Shown here: positions 1-7,965 of the stretch, in pieces
How the letters are laid out: each line of letters opens with the position of its first letter
Position numbering within the stretch: the first letter of the stretch is position 1
Origin: Clostridium carboxidivorans P7
GTDB lineage: Bacteria > Bacillota > Clostridia > Clostridiales > Clostridiaceae
Assembly (NCBI RefSeq): GCF_001038625.1
Contig: NZ_CP011803.1
Coordinates: 2,356,001 to 2,420,000, forward strand
Reading direction: 5' to 3'
Length of the DNA: 64,000 bases
The notes under the pieces: model-generated
Database searches by the model: none
The model's input: only the letters and a program-made list of their open reading frames with translations
Told to the model about the DNA's origin: nothing
Translations under genes and position numbers: made by a program

Positions 1-86
1 TTAATGAACGGTTGGCTTTTATACACCATATATTCAACGCGGACTCCGCCTAAAAAGCTGTGTCGCAATGTACTTATTATATATTC

Positions 87-1766
87 TTACATTTTTCTTT
101 CAGCCTTAACACTGCGAACTAAACTGTTGGCAGCTAATTTTCCGGTGGATAGAGCCCCCTGCATCCAACCATGGGTTGCAGAGGTATGTTCTCCTGCAAA
201 GAACACCCTATTATCGTATTCTGGTTTTAAAATATTATGTGAAAAAATTCTTTTTTGTTCTGGTGTAAAAAATGCCACGGCTCCTCTAAACCATTCTTCA
301 TTATTCCAATGGATAAATTTTGACTGTGTTACTATAGAATCTAGATAATTTCTAGGAAGACCATGAACTTGCTCAACCTGTCTTTTAACTTGCTGGAAGT
401 GTGCATCTCCCTTTATAGCCCCTATATGTGTAGCATATTTGTTTAAATTGTATGAACCTATTAATACTCCTGGTTCATTTGGGTTAGCTCCAGTCATAAC
501 ATGATCTGAAGGATATAATATATTTGTTATAGATAGGTCAGTATTAGACACGCCACCTACAATCCTTCCGTAATCCGCATTTTCTTCCCAAAAACGCTTT
601 TTGCATAGTAGTAGAGTTCTATGTCCATCCACATAATTTATTTCTCTTATTGCCTGCATTTTTCTATTACTAAAGAAAGGTGCAATATCCATAGTTGAAA
701 GTGTTGTAAATGGGATGGCACAAATAACATAGTCAAATCCTTCTGTAGTTTCTCCTTTAATATTATTTCCTTGATATCTCAATACAACCTTTTTTTCATT
801 TTCAGTTTTATATATTCCCAATACCTGACTGCCGCCTTTCCAGGTCACCTTTCCCAGTTCATTCTGAGGAATTCTATATTCTTTAGGTACTTTAGATGTT
901 AGAGACTTGTAAAATGCAATTGGCAAGTTTACATTGCCACCAGCAACTCTGTAAAGATAAGAAAAATTTTCTGGATAATCTTCCTGCAGTACTTCATTGT
1001 AGGATAAATCAATTAGTGCACCTGTAAATGCATCAACACTTGCTATCATATCTATAGCATCAGGACTAAGCCCCAGCATTTCAAAATTTTGACGGATGCT
1101 AATATTAAGTAAAGTATTATAACTTGGATTATATTTAGGAAGAATTTTTAAAATTTCAGCTCTTATTTCTGGACGCAGCTTATTCATAAAAAAATGCACT
1201 GCATATTCATAAAGTTTGGGCCAGGTTGTATTTTTTTCTATTTGTCTTAAATTATATTTTGGATATATTTTTTTTTCAATGCTTTTAGGATCTCTTCTAG
1301 CTCTTGTTTCTTGTACATATACAAAGTTATTAGGATTGTTTTGAATAAATGGCTGCGTAGCAAGTCCAAAAAGATTAATATAATGCCAGGTAGTTTCATG
1401 TGCTACTGGAATTCTAATTGGACCAAGTTCCCCATAAAACTTTTTATCTTCATCAAAATAGTAAGTATATACTCTTCCACCCACTCTATCTTTTAGAGCA
1501 TCAAACACTGTTATGTCAAACCCAAGTTTTCTAAGTTCAAAAGCTGCTGACATACCAGCAAGACCTCCACCTATAATACCTACCTTAATTTTCTTAAATT
1601 CACCTGGATATGCATAATTTAAAATATCCGGCGGAGGACCTAAAAGCTTAATAATGTTATTAAAGTCACCTAGTCTACCTGACTTGCGTAATGCATTTTT
1701 TAACAATGCATATCTTTGCTCATTAGATGGATTGAATGGTTGAATATCAGCTCTATATACTTCCAT
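87..1766 (-). CDS. FAD-dependent amine oxidase (L-amino-acid/monoamine oxidase family)
   Basis: The 559-residue protein has a dinucleotide-binding motif IIGGGLAGMSAAFELRKLGF near residues 63-82 with an acidic residue at the end of the second strand (VFDA). Close to the C-terminus FFAGEHTSATHGWMQGAL is the FAD-contacting motif of flavin monoamine and L-amino-acid oxidases. The family oxidises an amine or amino acid to an imine, reducing FAD; with oxygen this gives H2O2. No signal peptide is visible, so it is likely cytoplasmic. The ATG is preceded by TAGGAG. It lies 81 bp behind the PurA-like gene on the same strand and may be the last gene of the J/vWA/PurA cassette, although the gap is long enough for independent expression. 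An oxygen-using oxidase is odd in an anaerobe. The family call is firm; the substrate cannot be read. Confidence 0.85.
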   Translation of the reverse strand: MEVYRADIQPFNPSNEQRYALLKNALRKSGRLGDFNNIIKLLGPPPDILNYAYPGEFKKIKVGIIGGGLAGMSAAFELRKLGFDITVFDALKDRVGGRVYTYYFDEDKKFYGELGPIRIPVAHETTWHYINLFGLATQPFIQNNPNNFVYVQETRARRDPKSIEKKIYPKYNLRQIEKNTTWPKLYEYAVHFFMNKLRPEIRAEILKILPKYNPSYNTLLNISIRQNFEMLGLSPDAIDMIASVDAFTGALIDLSYNEVLQEDYPENFSYLYRVAGGNVNLPIAFYKSLTSKVPKEYRIPQNELGKVTWKGGSQVLGIYKTENEKKVVLRYQGNNIKGETTEGFDYVICAIPFTTLSTMDIAPFFSNRKMQAIREINYVDGHRTLLLCKKRFWEENADYGRIVGGVSNTDLSITNILYPSDHVMTGANPNEPGVLIGSYNLNKYATHIGAIKGDAHFQQVKRQVEQVHGLPRNYLDSIVTQSKFIHWNNEEWFRGAVAFFTPEQKRIFSHNILKPEYDNRVFFAGEHTSATHGWMQGALSTGKLAANSLVRSVKAERKM

Positions 1767-1847
1767 AAGTTACTACAACTCCTAAAAATATTCCTTAATA
1801 ACATGTATATTCAATGTTATATATCTAATTCCAACTAAGTTAACTTT

Positions 1848-3062
1848 CTAATTGAATCTGTAAATTATATTTTTAATAGTATTCCTGGAAGCACCATAAC
1901 TTAAATATCCTTCTGAAACATCAACTGCTTCAAACGCATTTTTAATAAAATCATCTACTGAAGTTTTCATTTTATTTGAATTATAGTAATAATCTATTTC
2001 TTCATCTAATTGATCTAAGCAGCTGATTGATATATTAACTTTATACTTTAAGCCTTTTGCATTTAACAAATCATTTTGTATTGTTTTTGCTAAAAGGTCA
2101 AGGTCTAGTAAACCAAATCTTAATGTGTCTTGATAAGGATTTGGCACATTAGTTAAATCCTCTATTTTTTCATAGGGTTTTGCTTCTAATTCAGTTGGAA
2201 ATGGACCAACTCCATGCCTTGTCATATAAGCTCTTGTTGCATATACAATTTCTGTATTTTCCATACTATATCCAGCTTCTTTTATTAATTTACTTACATT
2301 TTTCATTCCTGTGTTAGATCGTGTAACATGAGGAAAAAATTCATGATTTTGGTCAAGCAAAAGCCCTTGAGCACCTTCAAATAATACACTATCATATGAA
2401 TCCAACATTTTTAAATTTGTAATAGTTATGGTATTAATCATATTTTTAATGTCTAACAAATAATTTTCAACTATCTCTTTACTTGAAATGATATCTAAAA
2501 ACATATCTGGAACATTATCTACTCCTAATTCCATCAATCTTTTTTCTAAATATAAGTCTTTAATATTTTTTAGCACTTTTCTAACTAGCGTTTCATTTTT
2601 CAAATCCTTAACTGTTAATTTGAAACAATTTTTAGATATGCTGCGTTGAATAGTTTCATTGAACCCTAATCCACAGCTTCCGTGTTTATTCCTGCCGCGA
2701 AACATTTCAGCTATTTGATTTATCATCATGTCATATGGTGTTGTAACATAACAATCCTTATCCATAAATATAACAGATTTTACATTTTTGCTCTTTAAGC
2801 TGTTAAGTTCTTTAATATAAGTTATAGGATTAACTACAAAGAATCTGCTTAAATAGGTTGGTAAGCCTAAAAACGAGCCTGAACCAAAATGTCCAAAAAC
2901 ATGCCTGTCTCCATTTGGAGTTACAACAGTATGACCTGCCTGAGCACCTCCATTAAATCTTACAACTATCCCATTATTTAAAGTAGATGAAAGATAATCC
3001 GTCATCAGCCCCTTACCTTCATCTCCAAAATTTGCACCAATAACAACTTTGATATTTTTCAT
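1848..3062 (-). CDS. Divergent adenylosuccinate synthetase paralog (PurA-like)
   Basis: The fold signature of adenylosuccinate synthetase is present: GDEGKG at residues 13-18 (catalytic Asp14), NGGAQAGHT at 37-45 (catalytic His44), an EGAQG...LLD segment near 230 and a GVGPFPTE loop near 284-291. PurA joins IMP to aspartate using GTP. This copy is 404 residues, against about 425-430 for housekeeping PurA. The IMP-binding loop that normally reads like TxRGIGPAY is replaced by KHGSCGLGFNETIQR, and the TYPFVTSSN region reads FFPHVTRSNTG. Because it retains Asp14 it differs from the phage PurZ enzymes, some of which carry Ser there. It sits 24 bp behind the vWA gene and almost certainly shares its transcript, unlike a normal purA. 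I infer a specialised nucleotide ligase; the substrate is unknown. Confidence 0.85.
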   Translation of the reverse strand: MKNIKVVIGANFGDEGKGLMTDYLSSTLNNGIVVRFNGGAQAGHTVVTPNGDRHVFGHFGSGSFLGLPTYLSRFFVVNPITYIKELNSLKSKNVKSVIFMDKDCYVTTPYDMMINQIAEMFRGRNKHGSCGLGFNETIQRSISKNCFKLTVKDLKNETLVRKVLKNIKDLYLEKRLMELGVDNVPDMFLDIISSKEIVENYLLDIKNMINTITITNLKMLDSYDSVLFEGAQGLLLDQNHEFFPHVTRSNTGMKNVSKLIKEAGYSMENTEIVYATRAYMTRHGVGPFPTELEAKPYEKIEDLTNVPNPYQDTLRFGLLDLDLLAKTIQNDLLNAKGLKYKVNISISCLDQLDEEIDYYYNSNKMKTSVDDFIKNAFEAVDVSEGYLSYGASRNTIKNIIYRFN

Positions 3063-3086
3063 TTACAACACCTTCTTTTTAAAAAA

Positions 3087-4013
3087 TTAGAACCTTACAA
3101 TACCATCATTTGATTTAGCATTATTGTCTAATGCTTTAATAGCTTTTTCCACTACAAGTGCTGTAGAGCCATCCCAACTTGATATTACAGTATCAGTATT
3201 TGCACCATTTACCACCTGTAAAGTTGAAACAATAACTTCACTCATTTTTTTATAATCTGAAAGTAATATAGCTCTCTGACCAAGGAGGTTTCTCCATTTT
3301 CTTATAACTTCCTCTCTGCCATAACGCATGTGGTGTCCTTCTTCTACAATCAAATGAAATACTTCATACTGTCTGCTTACCATAGTCAGTAATTGTTCTG
3401 CTGACAATTCTTTAAATTGAGGATTATATCCAAATACCCTTTCAATGTGAGAAGCCAATAAGTTAGGTGTTGGTTCTTCATCACCTATTGTAAACAAGAA
3501 ACCTTTTTTCTTTCTTTTTTCAAAGCTGTCTATTCTCGTATGCATTGAAGCAAAATACCATGCGAGAATATACCCTTCAAAACTATTTCCTCCTCCTCTT
3601 CCTTCAAGATAAATTTTAGCTAATTGTTTTGCAATCCTAATATCTGCTTCAAATTGTGTAACCTGCAGTGGTGCCCTATCTCCTGCGTGTACATCGCCAA
3701 TACCCATGAACATTATATGTGGATCAGGTACAGGCTTTCTATCATATATTTCTGTTGCAAGAGTAACTAACCCATCTCTTGCCATTGATTCAGCAATGCA
3801 GCCCATTGAACCTGTTTCATCCAAGCCTATGATTATAGGTGTTGAATTTGGATTACTTGGCGAATCACAAGATTCCCTCATCTTAATATTTTTAGGGTCT
3901 AATTCATCCACAATAGACCTAGATGTGTATATATCTGCTGCACTCTTTGCTTTTGATACAGTATCCTTTGCATAATTTTTCCAATCACTATAATTAAATC
4001 TACCAGTTCCCAT
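3087..4013 (-). CDS. vWA-domain protein (conserved MIDAS motif)
   Basis: This 308-residue protein has an N-terminal polar stretch (MGTGRFNYSDWKNY...), a segment reading ESCDSPSNPNSTP, then a von Willebrand factor A core. The metal-binding MIDAS motif is DETGSM, Asp65-x-Thr67-x-Ser69. A glycine-rich loop GRGGGNSFEG follows near residue 136, and a third acidic motif TIGDEEPTP lies near 175. No signal peptide or membrane segment is visible, so it should be intracellular. vWA proteins of this kind assemble complexes by metal-dependent binding. The start has AGGAGG eight bases upstream, and the gene begins 12 bp after the J-domain gene stops, so the two are co-transcribed. The fold is clear; the partner is inferred only from gene context. 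Confidence 0.85.
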   Translation of the reverse strand: MGTGRFNYSDWKNYAKDTVSKAKSAADIYTSRSIVDELDPKNIKMRESCDSPSNPNSTPIIIGLDETGSMGCIAESMARDGLVTLATEIYDRKPVPDPHIMFMGIGDVHAGDRAPLQVTQFEADIRIAKQLAKIYLEGRGGGNSFEGYILAWYFASMHTRIDSFEKRKKKGFLFTIGDEEPTPNLLASHIERVFGYNPQFKELSAEQLLTMVSRQYEVFHLIVEEGHHMRYGREEVIRKWRNLLGQRAILLSDYKKMSEVIVSTLQVVNGANTDTVISSWDGSTALVVEKAIKALDNNAKSNDGIVRF

Positions 4014-4025
4014 AATTAATACCTC

Positions 4026-5063
4026 CTAAAATTTTTTTATTTTTTCATATAGCTGAGTATCATTTAAATTCATTATTGTAAATTTTCTTTCTCCAAAACT
4101 GTCATATAAACATTTCATCCAGTTTTCATAATCTTCCACTGCTTTTGGATAAGAAACGCCCCTAACCCAATTTATCATTGGAGCAGGTATAAAACTTTTG
4201 GAATTAAGATTAGTACCATTTTTATCACCTAAAAGCTCTCTTCCAATCAGCCTAATTGATTCTAAGTCTGTAGAAATATCACCAACTTTTGTATTTTTAA
4301 CTTGTGGTGACATAATTGAATAAGTTTCTTCAGTAACTCCAAGCATTTTTTCTCCTTGAGGTACTGCATACCACCACCCCCCTAATAAAGCACCACTATG
4401 ACATTCAGGTGAAACAAAATAGTTTTTTAATGATATTGAATTATGTGACAGCTTTGCATAGTCTAAGTAGCATACAAGGTTATATAAACTGCTTAATATC
4501 CAAGCTGTATGTTTTTCAGGAATATTCCCATCAAAGTAATCCAATACATCCTTTAATAAAAACAAATCAGATGTTTTTTGTATCACAATTCCCAGCTTAT
4601 TATCTTTTGTTTCAAATTTACCAAGTATCATAGGTAAATACTTTGATACTTCTTCTTTCATTCCTAAATCAGCATAAGTAAAATTATCAATGATTTTAAC
4701 AGCATTTTCATATAAATCTTTATTGTTTTCATCTACTAGATACAAAACAGCAGTGTTTCCTATATACATAGTACCTAATTCAAAATCATGAGAAATACGA
4801 TATTTAAGTTCGTACACTTTATTATCTTTTCCAGATAGTCTTATGAAACCATCTGCTTTCCAGCTTCCATTTTTTATTAGGTCTAATCCTTTAAAATACA
4901 ATTCATTAACTTTAGCCATAACATCCTGAGATTCTTTAGAATTGAAATTGAAGTCTGGATGCCAGTATTTTGTTAGTTTGTGATATTGTTCTTTTATTGT
5001 TTTACTGTTAGAAAACAAGTCTCCAGGTTCTTTCATTGTTAATATTTCATTTACAGTAAACAT
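4026..5063 (-). CDS. J-domain protein with a probable pseudokinase-like body
   Basis: Residues 1-60 form a J domain, with helix II KTIKEQYHKLTKYW followed by HPD at 35-37, the motif that stimulates Hsp70 ATPase. The remaining 280 residues resemble a degraded protein-kinase fold. The strand-rich ELGTMYIGNTAVLYLV (95-110) looks like an N-lobe; HNSISLKNYFV (207-217) sits where a kinase has HRDLKPEN but lacks the catalytic Asp; GGWW (228-231) replaces DFG; and DLESIRLIGRELLG resembles the helix after the activation segment. If so it is catalytically dead. The J domain is certain, the kinase reading is by eye only. It is the first gene of the cassette, with GAGGGGAGGGG upstream of the ATG. Confidence 0.75.
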   Translation of the reverse strand: MFTVNEILTMKEPGDLFSNSKTIKEQYHKLTKYWHPDFNFNSKESQDVMAKVNELYFKGLDLIKNGSWKADGFIRLSGKDNKVYELKYRISHDFELGTMYIGNTAVLYLVDENNKDLYENAVKIIDNFTYADLGMKEEVSKYLPMILGKFETKDNKLGIVIQKTSDLFLLKDVLDYFDGNIPEKHTAWILSSLYNLVCYLDYAKLSHNSISLKNYFVSPECHSGALLGGWWYAVPQGEKMLGVTEETYSIMSPQVKNTKVGDISTDLESIRLIGRELLGDKNGTNLNSKSFIPAPMINWVRGVSYPKAVEDYENWMKCLYDSFGERKFTIMNLNDTQLYEKIKKF

Positions 5064-5411
5064 CAGTTACCCCTCCCCTCTTACAAAATTCATCTGTTTA
5101 GCAATGATACTATTTGATCACTCTAAGTTTTACAATTTATTACGATACATCCACAAGATTAATATTATTTATTTGTTATTATCAATTTGTTATTATCATT
5201 ATATACATATTAAATTTTTATGTCAAAAAGCAAATAGCAGAGTATAACTTTGTATTTATTAGCAATAAGCATTTAATTCATTTTTAAAGCTAATAATTGG
5301 TATAAATCATAAATTTTTTGAGAATTTCTAAGAAAGCAATTTTTTTAGCTAATAGTTAAGGAAGAAAACTCACCTTCACTGTCCTCTAAAATAGCGAAAT
5401 CAGATTAAATA
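5064..5411. other. Intergenic region upstream of the J/vWA/PurA cassette
   Basis: About 350 bp of very AT-rich DNA between the cassette and the terminator of the next unit. It must hold the cassette promoter, but I see no convincing -35/-10 pair. It contains a perfect 14-bp tandem duplication (5171-5198), and at 5373-5387 a 15-mer, CCTTCACTGTCCTCT, that recurs at 24844-24858. No coding potential seen. Confidence 0.6.
5171..5198. repeat. Perfect tandem duplication of a 14-mer
   Basis: ATTTGTTATTATCA occurs twice without a gap, about 110-135 bp upstream of the J-domain start codon. It could be a direct-repeat operator for the cassette or simply slippage in AT-rich DNA. Confidence 0.7.
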
Positions 5412-5445
5412 AAAATGGAACTATATTAAGCTATAGCTCCATTTT
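5412..5445 (-). terminator. Rho-independent terminator of the 5451-6119 gene
   Basis: AAAATGGA-A-CTATA pairs with TATAG-C-TCCATTTT around a 6-nt loop. On the minus strand it follows the stop codon within a few bases and ends in TTTTTATTT. Confidence 0.85.
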
Positions 5446-5450
5446 CATTT

Positions 5451-6119
5451 CTACCTTTTTCTTTTTTGCTTATTGTTTCCTTTAATTTTTTTAATATCAA
5501 CATGTGGTATTTCCTTTTTTAGTGTTTCAGTTATATGTTTTATCTCTTTATATTTATGCTTACTAACTGAAACATCCTCTAAAGTTACTGGTTCCTTGTG
5601 TATATCAATACGTTCTTTACTGATAGGTATTCTAATAGTCTCAGTGTGGGCCTTTGATTCATCATGGGATTGTGGATCAAAAACCTTTTTTTCAATAACT
5701 AGCTCTTCCTGTTTTACAGGTACAGTAATATTTTCCTCTTTGGTTAAAACTTCTTTGTGAATGGATACCTCTCCAGTTTGTATTTTGTCCTTGGATATTT
5801 TCATTTGCTCTTTACGAAGCTGCATTTTCACATCAGTGCTCACATCATGAGAAGTCTCCTTTAAAATGGTTTCATCTCTGTTCTTATATGTGCTGCTTTG
5901 AGCTATTAGTCCACCTATAACTATTCCAATAACAATACCTAATATAGTTCCAGTTATCATAGGATCAATTGCTGTAACTGCAAATATAGTTATAAATCCA
6001 GGTATAGCTAAAATAGAAAACTTGTACAAAATAGCAATTATAAAACCAATTATTCCACCAACGAAAGCACTTGTTAAATATTGAACATTTCTTTTATTAG
6101 GTACATCTTTATTTAACAT
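5451..6119 (-). CDS. DUF2382/YsnF-type stress protein with membrane anchor
   Basis: The 222-residue protein has two parts. Residues about 14-75 are hydrophobic and glycine-rich, with motifs such as GGIIGFIIA and GTILGIVIGIVIGG typical of a glycine-zipper membrane hairpin. Residues about 95-210 form a DUF2382 domain, a repeated beta pattern seen in LRKEQMKISKDKIQTGEV, HKEVLTKEENITVPVKQEEL and IRIPISKERIDIHKEPV. The tail is strongly basic. DUF2382 proteins are general-stress proteins of unknown biochemistry. It has its own ATG with GGAGGATGAGGT and lies downstream of a second DUF2382 gene, separated from it by a terminator, so read-through would be needed for shared expression. The family is clear; the function is unknown. 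Confidence 0.85.
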   Translation of the reverse strand: MLNKDVPNKRNVQYLTSAFVGGIIGFIIAILYKFSILAIPGFITIFAVTAIDPMITGTILGIVIGIVIGGLIAQSSTYKNRDETILKETSHDVSTDVKMQLRKEQMKISKDKIQTGEVSIHKEVLTKEENITVPVKQEELVIEKKVFDPQSHDESKAHTETIRIPISKERIDIHKEPVTLEDVSVSKHKYKEIKHITETLKKEIPHVDIKKIKGNNKQKRKR

Positions 6120-6132
6120 ACCTCATCCTCCT

Positions 6133-6166
6133 AAAAAACACCTCTTGAATTTGAGAGGTGTTTTTC
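6133..6166 (-). terminator. Terminator between the two DUF2382 genes
   Basis: AAAAACACCTC pairs with GAGGTGTTTTT around a short loop, with a T-run on the minus strand. It lies directly in front of the ribosome binding site of the downstream gene, so it could also attenuate that gene. Confidence 0.85.
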
Positions 6167-6175
6167 TAATTTATT

Positions 6176-6253
6176 TTATCCCATCGCTGCCATTGCTAAT
6201 ACCCAACCTGAGTCTAAGAATAACTGGATAAATTTCTTAATGGAAACCATCAT
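6176..6253 (-). CDS. Possible 25-residue hydrophobic peptide overlapping a DUF2382 gene
   Basis: A short frame starts at tandem ATG codons inside the end of the 6237-6686 gene and runs to a TAA just before the terminator. It reads MMVSIKKFIQLF followed by a hydrophobic stretch ending in LAMAAMG. The composition (two Lys, then an aliphatic/aromatic helix with one Trp) resembles small amphipathic peptides. There is no good ribosome binding site, so it would need coupling to the upstream gene. It may equally be the relic of another protein end. Confidence 0.2.
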   Translation of the reverse strand: MMVSIKKFIQLFLDSGWVLAMAAMG

Positions 6254-6686
6254 CTGAATTTTTATCTATTATCTCTGCATCACCATTTGTGTTTATACGA
6301 GCTTCTTCTCTTTTTAATTTCTCATCAACATGTTCTGTTTCTTCAACTTCACGCTTATGAGCAGACACTTCTCCAGTTATCACAGTGTGTTTATCTACAT
6401 TGATCTTTTCTTCACTTACTGGAATACGTATTGTTTCTTCATCACTAATAGGCGTATCACTAGCTTCATTGTCTATTGATCTTCTTTCAATGACAACTTC
6501 TTCATGAGTCACTGGAACATCCACTGTTTTTTGCTCTTCAACAATTTCTTTGCTTAATTCAACTTCACCCTTTTGAACCCTACTTTTATTTATATCAAGC
6601 TCTTCCTTATGAAGTGTAAGTCTTCCTTCATCTTTATCCTTCTTCTTATCATCGTCATTGCCTAAAATATTATCAAATATCCCCAT
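6237..6686 (-). CDS. DUF2382/YsnF-type stress protein, soluble
   Basis: This 149-residue protein is nearly all DUF2382. It has the same alternating repeat as its neighbour: GRLTLHKEELDINKSRVQ, GEVELSKEIVEEQKTVDVPV, then TIRIPVSEEKINVDKHTV and a terminal EETEHVDEKLKREEAR. The N-terminus MGIFDNILGNDDDKKKDKDE is highly charged, without a membrane segment. It is probably a cytoplasmic partner or paralog of the membrane-anchored DUF2382 protein encoded just downstream. The ATG has AGGAGGTAAC upstream. Biochemical function unknown. Confidence 0.85.
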   Translation of the reverse strand: MGIFDNILGNDDDKKKDKDEGRLTLHKEELDINKSRVQKGEVELSKEIVEEQKTVDVPVTHEEVVIERRSIDNEASDTPISDEETIRIPVSEEKINVDKHTVITGEVSAHKREVEETEHVDEKLKREEARINTNGDAEIIDKNSDDGFH

Positions 6687-6867
6687 AATAAGTTACCTCC
6701 TACAAGTACATATTTTTGAATTCATTAATATTTTATCCTTGCTGAAGTAATATATCCTTTGGGAAATATGGAGTTAAAGTAAATGACTTACAACAAATAA
6801 GTGTTATTTTCATGTATCTATATACATTTTTAACATTTACCGTAAACTTTAATTTAGCTGACAAAAT

Positions 6868-7800
6868 TTATTTCAATACCTCATTAATTTTGTCAATATA
6901 TGCCTTGATGGAAGCATCCTCCTCATTAACTCCTTTGTACCATACTGATTTATCGCCATTAGCAAAATATTTAGCTTTTAAAATAATTTCTGGTCTGTAT
7001 TCAAAATGTAAAATATCAAAATGTCCCCATTTTCCGCCCCATATAAAGTTGTTTTTTTCAAAGGCTTCAACTACTTCTCTAGAATATGAATTTAAGCGTT
7101 CTTCTCCTTGTTTAGGCGAGGACCATTTCCAATAATCTCTTTTATCACTTGCAAGATCTATAGCAATACCAAAAGAATGAGGACTTAATCGATTAGTGCC
7201 TGCAACTAATCTATAGTTAAAAGTACCCATACAAGGGAATAAACATCTTCTAACAGCTTCATTTTCCCTTGAAAGAGGTATGAGATTTTGCATAGTGCTT
7301 TCAAGTGCTTCAGCTGCTTTATTATTATTGTTAAAAAGAACATGTGTGTATTTTAAATTTACACTTTTCAAATTTCCTTCTATCTGCTGCTTAGAAGAAC
7401 CATAAATTTCTTTTAATAATTCATAGGATCTATATCTTCCAGGATCATAATTTTTATCCATTAGTTTTGAAATATTAGTCAAAGGATAAATCTGCTCCAT
7501 AGTATCCTGCAAATCTGCATTTTCAAGTTTTTCCTCAGGAGTTTTTACTTTTTTATCATCATATAAAATTTTTTTGCCAGATTTCATTATTAGATATACA
7601 TAATTGTTGTCATCACAATTGATATCCTTTATATATTCTGGATAAGCCATCATCAAACATAATAAATCCTGCTTCATTTTAATATCATACTCATTGGCAT
7701 TTAAACTTGCAGCATTAATATCAATATTAGACGCTTTAGCTATATATGTTGAGTTAATCAATAGAAAAAATGTTATTATATAAATAAATGTTTTCTTCAT
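6868..7800 (-). CDS. Secreted M15-family peptidase (D-Ala-D-Ala carboxypeptidase-like)
   Basis: A signal peptide (MKKTFIYIITFFLLINSTYIAKAS) targets this 310-residue protein out of the cell. The C-terminal half carries the zinc-site pattern of M15 peptidases: SPHSFGIAIDLAS supplies the first His and the Asp, and WGHFDILHFEYRPEI supplies the last His. Such enzymes trim peptidoglycan stem peptides or act as L,D/D,D-endopeptidases. The N-terminal 130 residues match nothing I recognise. No neighbour suggests an operon. Family assignment is good; the exact bond cleaved is not determinable. Confidence 0.8.
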   Translation of the reverse strand: MKKTFIYIITFFLLINSTYIAKASNIDINAASLNANEYDIKMKQDLLCLMMAYPEYIKDINCDDNNYVYLIMKSGKKILYDDKKVKTPEEKLENADLQDTMEQIYPLTNISKLMDKNYDPGRYRSYELLKEIYGSSKQQIEGNLKSVNLKYTHVLFNNNNKAAEALESTMQNLIPLSRENEAVRRCLFPCMGTFNYRLVAGTNRLSPHSFGIAIDLASDKRDYWKWSSPKQGEERLNSYSREVVEAFEKNNFIWGGKWGHFDILHFEYRPEIILKAKYFANGDKSVWYKGVNEEDASIKAYIDKINEVLK

Positions 7801-7917
7801 AACACACTCACCTTTCTTACTTATAATTTAATTTCTCTGATTTTCAATATAATTATTCACTGGACAATTCCATTTACATATATAACTTCACAGTATAATT
7901 TTCAATCAAAAAAATTT

Positions 7918-7949
7918 AAAGCTTGTTTTGGATTAGCAAAACAAGCTTT
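7918..7949 (-). terminator. Terminator of the MCP-like gene
   Basis: AAAGCTTGTTTT pairs perfectly with AAAACAAGCTTT across an 8-nt loop, 16 bp after the stop codon, followed on the minus strand by TAAATTTTTTT. Confidence 0.9.
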
Positions 7950-7965
7950 AAAATAAAATGGATAC

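Noticed and set aside
1848-3062. Phage PurZ (2-aminoadenine synthesis) enzyme
   Set aside because: The catalytic Asp in GDEGKG is kept, while the described PurZ has Ser there; no DNA polymerase or other Z-genome gene is near.
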